From positions 5,594,001-5,658,000 of the forward strand of contig NC_019973.1 of the NCBI RefSeq assembly GCF_000230995.2: a DNA stretch of 64,000 bases. The letters run 5' to 3'. Each line of letters begins with the position of its first letter. Position 1 is the first letter of the stretch. The notes below the pieces were generated by a model. That model did not search any database. It saw only the letters and a list, made by a program, of their open reading frames with translations, and was not told where the DNA came from. Shown here piece by piece: positions 24,506-32,924 of the stretch. The position numbers and the translations under genes are program-made. The DNA comes from Mesorhizobium australicum WSM2073 (GTDB taxonomy: Bacteria; Pseudomonadota; Alphaproteobacteria; Rhizobiales; Rhizobiaceae).

Positions 24506-25693
24506 TCAGCGTTTGAGCATGGCCGAAATGCCGTGCCGGATAAGAGGAAAATGTTGGGCGAACCTAAGAGCCGCATGGCGTGCAAGCCGTGCCGTCAGTC
24601 GCTCGCTTGAGTAGAGTCGGACGAGCATATTCGTACCATGGTAGAGCGGCGCCGCGGACAGGCGAAGCCGCCTTTCGTATCCGTGCAGCATGTCGGGATC
24701 GGCAATGTCACGGCCGTCCCGACTTGCAGTCAGGATTGCATCGGCGAGTTGCTTTTGGCTGCTGAGGCCGATGTTGAAGCCATGCGCCGTCACGGGGTGC
24801 ATTCCGATAGCAGCGTCACCGATGAGTGCGGCGCTCGGAGCCCTGAATTCGTGCGCCCAAGTGGTGACCAGTGGATAGGTGTGGCGGTTGCTTGCCAATG
24901 TCATTTCACCGAGACGGCCTCGACACCGCTTCGTCAATTCCCTGACGAACAATTCGTCGCTGAAGGCAAGCAGTCTGTCGACGTCGCTTGAGGGCAGAGT
25001 GAGCAGCAGCGAGGACACCCCCTCCCCCAGAGGCAACATCGCTATCGTTTGATGATGATCGAACCATTCGGTTGCCACATGGTGATGGTCGCGCTCGTGC
25101 CGCACCCGACAGATCAGCATCGAGTGGCCAAGCCGGTTGATGTCGGCGCCGATGCCGAGCAGATCACGCGTGGGGGACAGGCGCGAGTCCGCGGCAACAA
25201 CAAGCCTGGCGCTCAACTGCATGCCGTCGGAAAGCCTTACCACGGCTCCTTTGTGGCTGGTCGTTGCATCGATGACCGAGTGGCCGCACAGGAGCTCTGG
25301 CTGATCACGCATCCGAACGATTTTGAACAGCGCATCGCGAATGCGGCAGTTCGGGACCAAAATTCCGAGTGGTTCTCCACACGCCCTTGGAGCATCAACA
25401 CGCAGTGCGAAACCGCTCGAACCGTTAAGCACGCGCGCGCCTCGAAGTGGTGATTTGTCCGAAGCGGGAATGATATCCCAGGCGCCGAGCTCCCGAAGGA
25501 TTCTGATCGAGGCATGAGTCAGCGCGATCTCGCGACCGTCGAAAGCCGGATTGGCCAGTCTTTCCAGGGCCTGCGCTTCAACAAGCGCCACCTTGAGTTT
25601 GCTCTGGGCAAGCGACGCGGCGAAGGAAAGTCCGACCGGCCCCGCTCCAACGACAATGATGTCGAAGCTGTAATCGGACTCGGCCATCAACAT
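24506..25693 (-). CDS. ubiM: UbiH/UbiF/COQ6-family FAD monooxygenase, UbiM-like
   Basis: A 395-residue flavoprotein with the FAD-binding motif VVGAGPVGLSFA near the N-terminus, a middle segment of the UbiH family and the late motif ALIGDAAIGMHPVTAHGFNIGL, which fixes the ubiquinone-hydroxylase family. These enzymes hydroxylate the ubiquinone ring. The name UbiM is a family-level guess from the pattern of proteobacterial single hydroxylases; UbiF or UbiH remain possible. It lies downstream of the cbb3 cluster, so a role in making quinone for that respiratory chain is likely. An in-frame Met at 25687 is an alternative start. Confidence 0.7.
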   Translation of the reverse strand: MLMAESDYSFDIIVVGAGPVGLSFAASLAQSKLKVALVEAQALERLANPAFDGREIALTHASIRILRELGAWDIIPASDKSPLRGARVLNGSSGFALRVDAPRACGEPLGILVPNCRIRDALFKIVRMRDQPELLCGHSVIDATTSHKGAVVRLSDGMQLSARLVVAADSRLSPTRDLLGIGADINRLGHSMLICRVRHERDHHHVATEWFDHHQTIAMLPLGEGVSSLLLTLPSSDVDRLLAFSDELFVRELTKRCRGRLGEMTLASNRHTYPLVTTWAHEFRAPSAALIGDAAIGMHPVTAHGFNIGLSSQKQLADAILTASRDGRDIADPDMLHGYERRLRLSAAPLYHGTNMLVRLYSSERLTARLARHAALRFAQHFPLIRHGISAMLKR

Positions 25694-25740
25694 GGCGCCA
25701 TCGCGTAGGCTCTCCAGTGCCCAAGCACGAACTGCGAAAT

Positions 25741-25756
25741 CAAAGACGCCTTTGAT
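25741..25756 (-). promoter_or_regulatory. Dyad in front of the ubiquinone hydroxylase gene
   Basis: TCAAAG-ACGC-CTTTGA is a perfect six-base dyad 48-63 bases before the start at 25693. It is not an FNR box (TTGAT-N4-ATCAA). It could be an operator for an unknown regulator. Confidence 0.35.
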
Positions 25757-25816
25757 GCTAGTTTAAGCACGACGCGCGCGAGCTATGGCCGCCTAAATAG
25801 GTGGCAAGCCGCCTCA

Positions 25817-26104
25817 TCAGCGGCAGATGCTCACAAAGCCGTTGCTTGACGGCTGAAGCTGGCAAATAAGCATACGATCGCGCCGTTGCAGCGGCGCGAT
25901 CTCGCGATCCTGGGCACGGAAGTGCTGCTGCTGCTGAAATTGCTGCCGCCTCAGCCTGTTCTCCAGCATCAGTGATTCGTTCTGCTCGACCAGCGCATTG
26001 CGATTGGCGGGGTTAAGGACTGGTGCCGAGGCGACTGGACCCGGCAACGCCGCCGTTCCCAGCATTCCCGACATAAAGATTGTCAATAGGCGAAATCGCG
26101 ACAT
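25817..26104 (-). CDS. Small secreted protein of unknown function
   Basis: A 95-residue protein with an N-terminal signal peptide (about residues 1-26, hydrophobic core LLTIFMSGMLGTAALPG, cleavage after VASA). The mature part is rich in Gln and Arg, is predicted helical (RRQQFQQQQHF) and has a Cys pair near the end (ICQLQPSSNGFVSICR) that could form a disulfide. CAGGAG precedes the ATG at 26104. It may belong to a transcript that begins at the FNR-type box at 26351. Confidence 0.6.
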   Translation of the reverse strand: MSRFRLLTIFMSGMLGTAALPGPVASAPVLNPANRNALVEQNESLMLENRLRRQQFQQQQHFRAQDREIAPLQRRDRMLICQLQPSSNGFVSICR

Positions 26105-26148
26105 CCATTCACTCCTGCAAACAAAACGTTGGCATACGCATGCCATGT

Positions 26149-26298
26149 TCAGCATCCACCTCGACTTCGCCACGCTCGCTCAGCCGAAAGAGACGCCCTG
26201 CCATACCCGTGGAACAATCGGGCAAAAGGCTCGATGTGTGGGTGTTGATCCAGACCGATCGCGAGGCGCTCGGCGGCGCGATTAGTCGACCTAGGCAT
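26149..26298 (-). CDS. Very small protein, possibly frameshifted
   Basis: A 49-residue frame starting MPRSTNRAAERLAIGLDQHP with AAGGAG in front of the ATG. An overlapping frame continues from about the same point (GMAGRLFRLSERGEVEVDAE) up to 26109, so one base may have been gained or lost. It follows an FNR-type box by about 55 bases. No function is known. Confidence 0.3.
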   Translation of the reverse strand: MPRSTNRAAERLAIGLDQHPHIEPFARLFHGYGRASLSAERAWRSRGGC

Positions 26299-26350
26299 GG
26301 TTTCTCCTTGAAAGACTGACCCATGAAACCACACCGATGAGTAGATAACC

Positions 26351-26364
26351 CTGATCTGGGTCAA
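26351..26364 (-). promoter_or_regulatory. FNR/FixK-type box
   Basis: On the minus strand it reads TTGAC-CCAG-ATCAG, two mismatches from TTGAT-N4-ATCAA. It lies 53-66 bases before the minus-strand small gene at 26298, a suitable distance for activation by FnrN or FixK. Confidence 0.5.
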
Positions 26365-26537
26365 TGGGCGTGAGAAATCCGGCGACCGCGGTTAGACGAT
26401 CAACGCCTGCATATTGGGCGGAAGGGGCGACGTAATCCTGCCGCGACACAGGCTTTTCACAGATCAGCGTCAACCGGCGGCAGTGAAGCTGCCCTATGCA
26501 ACCTCATTCCGCGCGGTCGTCTGCGGAGCGGCTTGAA

Positions 26538-26693
26538 TCAGCCTTCTGGCTTGTCGTTATGGTCGAGAAGGATACGCTCTGCTGCCCCGTCGAGATCCTC
26601 GTATTGACCGCTTTTCAACGCCCATAGGAAGCCCGACAGCCCAAGCGCGCCGAGGAGCAGGGTCCCAGGTATCAAATAGGCAAGCGTCGTCAT
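26538..26693 (-). CDS. fixS: cbb3 oxidase assembly protein CcoS/FixS
   Basis: A 51-residue protein starting MTTLAYLIPGTLLLGALGLS with one membrane helix, then FLWALKSGQYEDLDGAAERI, the defining CcoS motif (W-x-x-x-x-GQ-(x)-DDL). CcoS is needed for placing haem and copper in cbb3 oxidase subunit I. The start overlaps the stop of fixI as TAATG. It ends the fixGHIS run. Confidence 0.92.
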   Translation of the reverse strand: MTTLAYLIPGTLLLGALGLSGFLWALKSGQYEDLDGAAERILLDHNDKPEG

Positions 26694-28978
26694 TACAGCT
26701 GTGCCCATCCGCCATTGTTGGAGTGTCTATCATCGGCAACAGTTTCCGCTGGTGTGTGCCGAACAAAGCCTTCCAGGCGCAATGCATTCCCGATGACTAG
26801 CAGCGACGAGGCGGACATCGCGATTGCGGCGATCAACGGTGTGACGTGCCCCGAGATAGCGATCGGGACTGCCACCGCATTGTAGACGATTGCGATTGCG
26901 ATGTTCTGCCGGATCAGATTTCCTGCTTTGCGCGAGATGTCCAGTGCGAGCGGCACCGCCAGGAGGCTTTCGCGCAGGAAGACGAAATCCGCCGCGTTGC
27001 GGCCAACATCGGCGGCGGTGGCCGGTGCGATCGAGACATGCGCTGCGCTCAGCGCCGGCGTATCGTTGAGGCCGTCGCCAACCATCAGAACCTTGTGCCC
27101 AACTTTCGCGAGGGTCTCGATGCGTTCGAGCTTGCCGGATGGCAGCAGGCACGGAACGAAGTCGTCGACTCCGAGTGACTTCGCAACCTCGGCACAGGCT
27201 GCCGCGGTATCGCCCGACAGCATCTCCACGGGAACCCCGGCGTCGCTCAATTGATCGATGGCCGCTCTGGCGTCGGCGCGCAATGCATCCTCGAAAACGA
27301 AGCATGCGGCGATCATCCCGTTTCTCGTCAGCACCGTTCCGCCGTAGCCGTGTTTGCCTTCACCGCCGGTTCGAGTCTTCCAGCCAGCCCATCCGCGTCG
27401 GCCCAGTCGCCAGGTGCTTCCCGCGTCAGTGGCTTCGATTCCAAATCCCGGATGCTCGGTGACGGCATCGAATTTGAGCTGCCCGCCAGGAATGGCAAAG
27501 CCGGCTATGGCCTTTGAAAACGGATGGCGGGAATGCGCGGCCATGCCTCCCGCGACTGCCAGCATGCCCGGATCAATCGAGCCCGCATTGACCAGCCGGG
27601 GCTGGCCAAGCGTCAGCGTTCCGGTCTTGTCGAACACTGCAATGTCCACACTTGCCAGGCGTTCCATGGCGGAGCCGTCCTTGACCATGATGCCGTTCTC
27701 GAACAGGCGCCTTGCGGCGACCACCTGCACGATCGGCACAGCGAGGCCGAGCGCGCACGGGCAGGTGATGATCAGAACGGCAATGGCGATGGTTGTCGCC
27801 CGGTGCCAGTCGCCGGTTGCCACTATCCAGCCCAGGAATGTCACGAAGGCGGTGAGATGAACCATGGGCGCGTAGAGCGCCGAAACGCGATCAGCGATGC
27901 GGCGATAGTGCGCGCGGCCGCCCTCGGCGGCCTCCATGAGCCGAACCATTTCTGCCAGGAACGAATCCTTTACGGCAGCCATCGCCTCGATGGTCAACGG
28001 GCCGGTAAGATTGAGCACACCGGCCTGCACGACTTCGCCCGGCGCCACGTTTTTCGGCGTGCTTTCGCCTGAGGCCAGCGAGCAGTCTAGATCCGACGCC
28101 CCTTGAATGATCTTGCCGTCGACGGGGATCCTCTCACCGGCTGCAATCAACAACCGCATGCCGGGTTCGATCTCGCCGACCGGGAGGTAGTGGCGCGCGC
28201 CGTCGCCGCGCAGCACCATGGCGCCACGCGCGGCGAGCTGCGACAGGCCTTTCACCGCGGTGCGGGCACGTTCGCGCATCACGTGATCCAGCGTGCGGCC
28301 GATCAAAAGGAAGAACAGCAGTGATACCGACGCGTCGAAATAGGCGTGATCGCCATGGTTGATCGTCTCGTAGAGGCTCATCGCGTAAGCGAGCGACACC
28401 CCAACCGCGATTGGCACGTCCATGTTCATGCGGCCATGGCGCAGTGCATTCCAGGCCGAACGGAAGAAGATGCCGCCGGCGAAGGCGAGCGCCGGGATGG
28501 CAATCAGCGCCGAGACCCAGTGAAACAGGTCGCGGGTAGCCCCTTCGGCGCCGGACCAGACCGAGACCGAAAGCAGCATGATGTTGCCTGCGGCAAAGCC
28601 CGCGACAGCAACGGCGCGGATCAGCTCGGCAAGCGTCTTGTCATTTTTATCGATCTCGGCGGCGAACAGATGCGCCTCGTAGCCCAGCCGTCCCAGTGAA
28701 GCGACGAAAGGCGGCACCTTGTCTCCACGCCACCGGACCGCGACCCGCTTCGTCGACAGGTTGACACGCGCGCCTTCGACATTATCGAGTTTCGCCAGCG
28801 CCGTCTCGATCGTCCGGATGCAGGCTGCGCAATGAACCATCGGCACTGAAAGATCGGTCTGACGAAGATCGTCGCCAAGCGAGCGGCTCGCGAGCCTGAT
28901 TTCCTGGCTGGATGGCAGCACCGATGCCGCGCTGCCCAGGTCCAGCGCCATTTCGGCGCCCGGTGCACAACAGCTCAT
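26693..28978 (-). CDS. fixI: Copper-transporting P-type ATPase FixI/CcoI
   Basis: A 761-residue P1B-type ATPase. A heavy-metal domain with CAACIRTIETAL lies in the first 70 residues, followed by eight membrane helices, the metal channel motif CPCALGLAVP, phosphorylation site DKTGTLTLG and the hinge MVGDGLNDTPAL. It supplies copper to the cbb3 oxidase in the inner membrane. Its ATG overlaps the fixH stop by four bases and its stop overlaps fixS. An unusually Cys-rich start (MSCCAPG) may add metal binding. Confidence 0.95.
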   Translation of the reverse strand: MSCCAPGAEMALDLGSAASVLPSSQEIRLASRSLGDDLRQTDLSVPMVHCAACIRTIETALAKLDNVEGARVNLSTKRVAVRWRGDKVPPFVASLGRLGYEAHLFAAEIDKNDKTLAELIRAVAVAGFAAGNIMLLSVSVWSGAEGATRDLFHWVSALIAIPALAFAGGIFFRSAWNALRHGRMNMDVPIAVGVSLAYAMSLYETINHGDHAYFDASVSLLFFLLIGRTLDHVMRERARTAVKGLSQLAARGAMVLRGDGARHYLPVGEIEPGMRLLIAAGERIPVDGKIIQGASDLDCSLASGESTPKNVAPGEVVQAGVLNLTGPLTIEAMAAVKDSFLAEMVRLMEAAEGGRAHYRRIADRVSALYAPMVHLTAFVTFLGWIVATGDWHRATTIAIAVLIITCPCALGLAVPIVQVVAARRLFENGIMVKDGSAMERLASVDIAVFDKTGTLTLGQPRLVNAGSIDPGMLAVAGGMAAHSRHPFSKAIAGFAIPGGQLKFDAVTEHPGFGIEATDAGSTWRLGRRGWAGWKTRTGGEGKHGYGGTVLTRNGMIAACFVFEDALRADARAAIDQLSDAGVPVEMLSGDTAAACAEVAKSLGVDDFVPCLLPSGKLERIETLAKVGHKVLMVGDGLNDTPALSAAHVSIAPATAADVGRNAADFVFLRESLLAVPLALDISRKAGNLIRQNIAIAIVYNAVAVPIAISGHVTPLIAAIAMSASSLLVIGNALRLEGFVRHTPAETVADDRHSNNGGWAQL

Positions 28979-29472
28979 TGTAGCGCTCCATGGGAGATCA
29001 TGATCCGGCGGATGTCGCGATACGGTTTATCCAGGCCGGCGTCGGCGTCGATCTCGACGATCCAGACGCCGTCCTTGGGCATATGCTGCGCGGCGAATTC
29101 CTGGCCGGAGCCGAGCTCGAGCATGACAGACTCGTCCTCTTTCTCGTAAGCCGGATGACGAAACAGCATTTTGACGCCGTGCAGGGGAACTGGCTTGCCA
29201 GCGGCATCGGTGAGGCTGTAGCGGACTTCACCCCATGCGATGGTCAGCTTGCCGGTCCAGCCAAGGGCTGCCTGTGCCCGTCCTTCCGTGGCCTTCTTGT
29301 TGAATTGCTGGCTCGCCACATAGGTGTTTTCGACGACAAGGCCAGTCCAGCTTGTGCTGGCGAGCGTCGCCATGGTCAGATTGACCGCGATGACCACGCC
29401 GAAAAAGGCGAGAATGATGGCCAGCATGTGCCTGCCGGTAAATTCACGAGGCTTTTGTACATTGGCAGTCAT
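28975..29472 (-). CDS. fixH: FixH-family cbb3 oxidase assembly protein
   Basis: A 165-residue protein with an N-terminal membrane helix (about residues 16-38, MLAIILAFFGVVIAVNL) and a periplasmic part containing the FixH phrases NTYVASQQFN and DGVWIVEIDAD. FixH is part of the fixGHIS set for copper delivery and oxidase assembly. It overlaps both neighbours by four bases, which indicates translational coupling. Confidence 0.93.
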   Translation of the reverse strand: MTANVQKPREFTGRHMLAIILAFFGVVIAVNLTMATLASTSWTGLVVENTYVASQQFNKKATEGRAQAALGWTGKLTIAWGEVRYSLTDAAGKPVPLHGVKMLFRHPAYEKEDESVMLELGSGQEFAAQHMPKDGVWIVEIDADAGLDKPYRDIRRIMISHGALQ

Positions 29473-31028
29473 CTGGGGGCCTCCGGCGCGTTGAAGGTGG
29501 CGGTGTACTCGTTCGACTCGAAGCTGGCTCTGTCCTCGACGCGGAACTTGAAAGTCTGCGCCGGCGCGCGGATCTGGTCCGCCGGCTGGCGCACAAAGAC
29601 CTTCAGCATTTTCAGGCGGTCGGGTTCCACCGGAATGGCGAAAGAGCGGCGTGCCGGGATGTCGTCGCCGACGACGACCATGTCGGCGCCTTCAAGGCCC
29701 TGCATGGTGACGACGAGCGTCCGCGGCTCGGGGATCATGTTGAGCAGCTTGACGGTATAGCCGTTGCGGATGGAGCCATCGGATAGCGTGACGAATTGTG
29801 GATTGCGGTCATGCAGCACGTTCAGTTCGAGCAGATCGCGCGTCAGCAGCGAATAGAGCAGGCCCAGCCCGATCAGCGACCACAGGCCCATGTAGACGTA
29901 GGTGCGCGGCCGGAAGATCTTGCGAATGTGAAAATGCGCCACCTGATCGGAGAAGGTGCCGCCAGCGGTCCTGACGAGCGATGGACTGACTGGGCTGGAG
30001 CCGCCTGCGGTCGCCAGCATCATGTTGGCGTTGTAGTCGGACAGCGTCGCATAGGCGATCAGCCCGCGCTCCTTGCCGAGCTTGTCCATGACACCGTCGC
30101 AGGCGTCGATACACAGCGCGCAGGTAATGCATTCGAGCTGCTGGCCGTCGCGAATGTCGATCCCCATCGGGCAGACCGCGACACAGGCATTGCAGTCGAC
30201 GCAGTCGCCGACGGAATGCCCCGAGGCTTGCACCTTCTTCGCATGACGCGAGCGCGGTTCGCCGCGCCAGTCATTGTAGGTGACGGTGAGCGAATTCTCG
30301 TCGAGCATGGCCGCCTGGATGCGCGGCCATGGGCACATATAGGTGCAGACCTGCTCGCGCATCAGCCCGCCGAACGTGTAGGTGGTCGCCGTCAACACGG
30401 CGATGGTGATGTAGGCGACAGGCGCGGCGGTACCGGTGAAAAGCTCGCCCACAAGTGTCGGTGCATCGGCGAAATAGAAAATCCAGGCGCCGCCGGTCGC
30501 CGCACCGATGACCAACCAGACGGCGTGCTTCGATACGCGCAGCATCAGCTTGCGGGCGGTCCAGGGACTTACATCGAGCTTCATGCGGGCGTTGCGGTCA
30601 CCCTCTATCGCGCGTTCGACGACGAGGAACAGATCGACCCACACCGTCTGTGGGCATGTATAGCCGCACCAGGCACGGCCGACAGTCGACGTGATCAGGA
30701 AAAGGCAAACGCCGGCCATGACCAGGAGACCGGCCACGTAGAAGAATTCCTGGGGCCATATCTCGATGAAGAAGAAGTAGAAACGCCGATTGGCAACGTC
30801 GAGCAGCACGGCCTGGTCCGGGGCAAATGGACCGCGATCCCAACGCAGCCACGGCGTCAGGTAGTAGATGCCAAGCGTGATCGCCATCACCAGCCATTTG
30901 AAGCGGCGAAAGTTGCCCGAGGCGCGCTTTGGGAAGATTTTCTTGCGTCCGGCATAATGCGGCTGGCGGGTATTCGAGGAATTTGGGGCCGAGCCTTCGA
31001 GCCGTTCTGTTCGCGTATCATTGCGCAC
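29469..31028 (-). CDS. fixG: cbb3 oxidase accessory protein FixG/CcoG
   Basis: A 519-residue membrane iron-sulfur protein. Membrane helices occupy the first 260 residues. Two 4Fe-4S motifs follow: CVDCNACVAVCPMGID and CITCALCIDAC; a C-terminal Ig-like periplasmic domain ends the protein. CcoG reduces Cu(II) to Cu(I) for cbb3 assembly. It starts 138 bases after fixP, with a strong hairpin in the gap, so its expression may be set separately from fixNOQP. Confidence 0.95.
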   Translation of the reverse strand: MRNDTRTERLEGSAPNSSNTRQPHYAGRKKIFPKRASGNFRRFKWLVMAITLGIYYLTPWLRWDRGPFAPDQAVLLDVANRRFYFFFIEIWPQEFFYVAGLLVMAGVCLFLITSTVGRAWCGYTCPQTVWVDLFLVVERAIEGDRNARMKLDVSPWTARKLMLRVSKHAVWLVIGAATGGAWIFYFADAPTLVGELFTGTAAPVAYITIAVLTATTYTFGGLMREQVCTYMCPWPRIQAAMLDENSLTVTYNDWRGEPRSRHAKKVQASGHSVGDCVDCNACVAVCPMGIDIRDGQQLECITCALCIDACDGVMDKLGKERGLIAYATLSDYNANMMLATAGGSSPVSPSLVRTAGGTFSDQVAHFHIRKIFRPRTYVYMGLWSLIGLGLLYSLLTRDLLELNVLHDRNPQFVTLSDGSIRNGYTVKLLNMIPEPRTLVVTMQGLEGADMVVVGDDIPARRSFAIPVEPDRLKMLKVFVRQPADQIRAPAQTFKFRVEDRASFESNEYTATFNAPEAPR

Positions 31029-31102
31029 GTGCGTGCCACTCCCATCCGATGTCAGAAGGGGTATTCGTGCCGCATCGATAAGCGACGCAGCCGAAATGGT
31101 GT

Positions 31103-31128
31103 CGAGGCCCGGCTCGCGCCGGGCCTCG
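31103..31128 (-). terminator. Strong intercistronic hairpin between fixP and fixG
   Basis: CGAGGCCCGG-CTCGCG-CCGGGCCTCG is a perfect ten-pair stem with a six-base loop. There is no T-run behind it on the minus strand, so it more likely sets partial termination or protects the fixNOQP mRNA 3' end than stops transcription fully. Confidence 0.65.
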
Positions 31129-31166
31129 TCGCTTGGCAGGGGGAGGCCGAGAATAGGGCTTCCTTC

Positions 31167-32036
31167 CTATTCTCCGCCGCCAAGCGAATGGACATAAACC
31201 GCAAGCTCCTTGACTTTGATCTCGCCGAGACGGCCGAGCCAGGCCGGCATGACACCTTCCTTTGGCCCGCGGACCTGGGCTGCGACCGCTGCCTCGCCGG
31301 CCCCATACAGCCAAATGGCGTCGGTGAGATTGGGGGCCCCAAATTCCCTGTTCCCCTCCGCGTTCTCACCATGACAGGCGACGCAATTGTCGGAAAAGAC
31401 CTTGGCACCGGGTTGGATCAGACTTGCATCGGCGACCTTGCCGGAGAGGCTGACGACATATGCGCTAACCTGCTGGATCTCGTCGGCGGTGATGATGTCG
31501 CCGAAGTCGGGCATTTCTGAGAGTCGGGTGTCTGGATCGGCCGCGAAGCGTATCCCATGCGTGATTGTCTGCTGGATCTGCTCGGCCTTGCCGCCCCACA
31601 GCCAGTCGTCGTCGTTCAGGTTGGGAAAGCCCTTGGATCCTTCGGCGCCGGAGCCGTGGCACTGCATGCAGTTGACTTTGAATGCGGCGCCGCCGGCGGC
31701 GATGGCGAATTCGCGCAAGGCATCATCCGATTCGATTTCCGAGACACTTTTCGACTTCACCGCCGCGAGGTATTTGCTCTTCGCTGCTTCCGCAGCCGCC
31801 AGTTCGTTCTTGACGTCATTGCGGCTCGAATAGCCGAGAACACCCGTCGTCGCCGAATGCAGCAGTGGCCATGCCGGATAGGCGATTGTGTAACCGATCG
31901 CCCACACGATGGTGACGTAGAAGATGGTGATCCACCAACGCGGAAGCGGGTTGTTCAGCTCGCGGATGCCATCCCATTCGTGGCTGGTGGTCGAGACCCC
32001 AGAGACTTCATCGATGTGCTCCTCGCTCATGATCAC
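31167..32036 (-). CDS. fixP: cbb3 cytochrome oxidase dihaem subunit FixP/CcoP
   Basis: A 289-residue protein: cytosolic start with HEWDGIRELNNPLPRWW, one membrane helix, then two c-type haem sites CMQCH and CVACH with distal Met residues in periplasmic domains. It passes electrons from cytochrome bc1 or soluble cytochrome c to FixO/FixN. The first codon overlaps the fixQ stop (ATGA); a second Met two codons later is possible. The alphaproteobacterial CcoP length fits. Confidence 0.96.
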   Translation of the reverse strand: MIMSEEHIDEVSGVSTTSHEWDGIRELNNPLPRWWITIFYVTIVWAIGYTIAYPAWPLLHSATTGVLGYSSRNDVKNELAAAEAAKSKYLAAVKSKSVSEIESDDALREFAIAAGGAAFKVNCMQCHGSGAEGSKGFPNLNDDDWLWGGKAEQIQQTITHGIRFAADPDTRLSEMPDFGDIITADEIQQVSAYVVSLSGKVADASLIQPGAKVFSDNCVACHGENAEGNREFGAPNLTDAIWLYGAGEAAVAAQVRGPKEGVMPAWLGRLGEIKVKELAVYVHSLGGGE

Positions 32037-32182
32037 TCGTCCTGAAGCGGAATTCGGGCAGCTTCGTCCGCCAACTTACGGCTGCCGGGACGCAGGACGA
32101 AGACACTTGCCCCCGCAAAGAAAAGCGCCATGGCAACCAGACCCCAGCTGTCGGCAAACTCCCGCATAAGATTGTAATTCAT
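32033..32182 (-). CDS. fixQ: cbb3 oxidase small subunit FixQ/CcoQ
   Basis: A 49-residue protein MNYNLMREFADSWGL with a single membrane helix (GLVAMALFFAGASVFVL) and a short charged tail. CcoQ stabilises the oxidase complex. GAGGAG lies before the start. It is too short for routine gene finding in this frame but sits between fixO and fixP as expected. Confidence 0.93.
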   Translation of the reverse strand: MNYNLMREFADSWGLVAMALFFAGASVFVLRPGSRKLADEAARIPLQDE

Positions 32183-32192
32183 GGAAAACTCC

Positions 32193-32924
32193 TCAGCGGT
32201 AACCGGCGCCTTCGTCGTAGTTCTTAAAATCGACCAGCGTGCCGAGCATCTGCAGATACGCAACGAGCGCATCCATTTCGGTGACCTGTTGCGGGTTGCC
32301 GTCGAAGTCGCCGGTCTTGGCCTTGGGATAACGGGCCTCAAGACCTGATGTGTCGGCGTTGGGATCAGCCTGCGCCATCAGATCGGCGTTGGCGTTGGCG
32401 ACCATGTCATCGCTGTAGGGGACACCGACGCGCCTGTTGGCAACCAGATGCGTCGAGAAGTCCTTCACCTCGATCGGCGTGTCTTTCAGGAACGCGTAGC
32501 TCGGCATGATCGATTCCGGGACAACGGAACGCGGATCGGAGAGATGCGCGACATGCCAGGCGTTCGAGTAGCGGTCACCGACCCGGGCCAGATCCGGCCC
32601 CGTCCGCTTCGATCCCCATTGGAAGGGGTGATCGTACATCGACTCGGCGGCCAGGCTGTAGTGGCCGTAGCGCTCGACCTCGTCGCGGAACGGCCTGATC
32701 ATCTGGCTGTGGCAGAGGTAGCAGCCCTCGCGCACATAGATGTTGCGCCCGACGAGCTCGAGCGGCGAGTACGGACGCATGCCTTCCACCTTCTCGATCG
32801 TGTTGTCGAGATAGAAGAGCGGCGCGATTTCGACGATACCGCCGACAGTCACGACAAGAAGGGAGCCTACGAGAAGAAGCGTGGCGTTCTTCTCGATAAT
32901 GGCATGTTTGTCGATCAAGCCCAT
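32193..32924 (-). CDS. fixO: cbb3 oxidase monohaem subunit FixO/CcoO
   Basis: A 243-residue membrane-anchored cytochrome c. An N-terminal helix ([20 protein letters not shown]) is followed by haem site [12 protein letters not shown] and the typical [16 protein letters not shown]. The start at 32924 overlaps the fixN stop by ten bases and is preceded by AGGGAG. The longer frame upstream lies inside fixN in another frame. Confidence 0.96.
   Translation of the reverse strand: MGLIDKHAIIEKNATLLLVGSLLVVTVGGIVEIAPLFYLDNTIEKVEGMRPYSPLELVGRNIYVREGCYLCHSQMIRPFRDEVERYGHYSLAAESMYDHPFQWGSKRTGPDLARVGDRYSNAWHVAHLSDPRSVVPESIMPSYAFLKDTPIEVKDFSTHLVANRRVGVPYSDDMVANANADLMAQADPNADTSGLEARYPKAKTGDFDGNPQQVTEMDALVAYLQMLGTLVDFKNYDEGAGYR

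Noticed and set aside
29796..31520. 574-codon plus-strand frame opposite fixG and fixP
   Set aside because: Antisense shadow of two recognised genes; composition rich in Arg, Gly and His without domain pattern.
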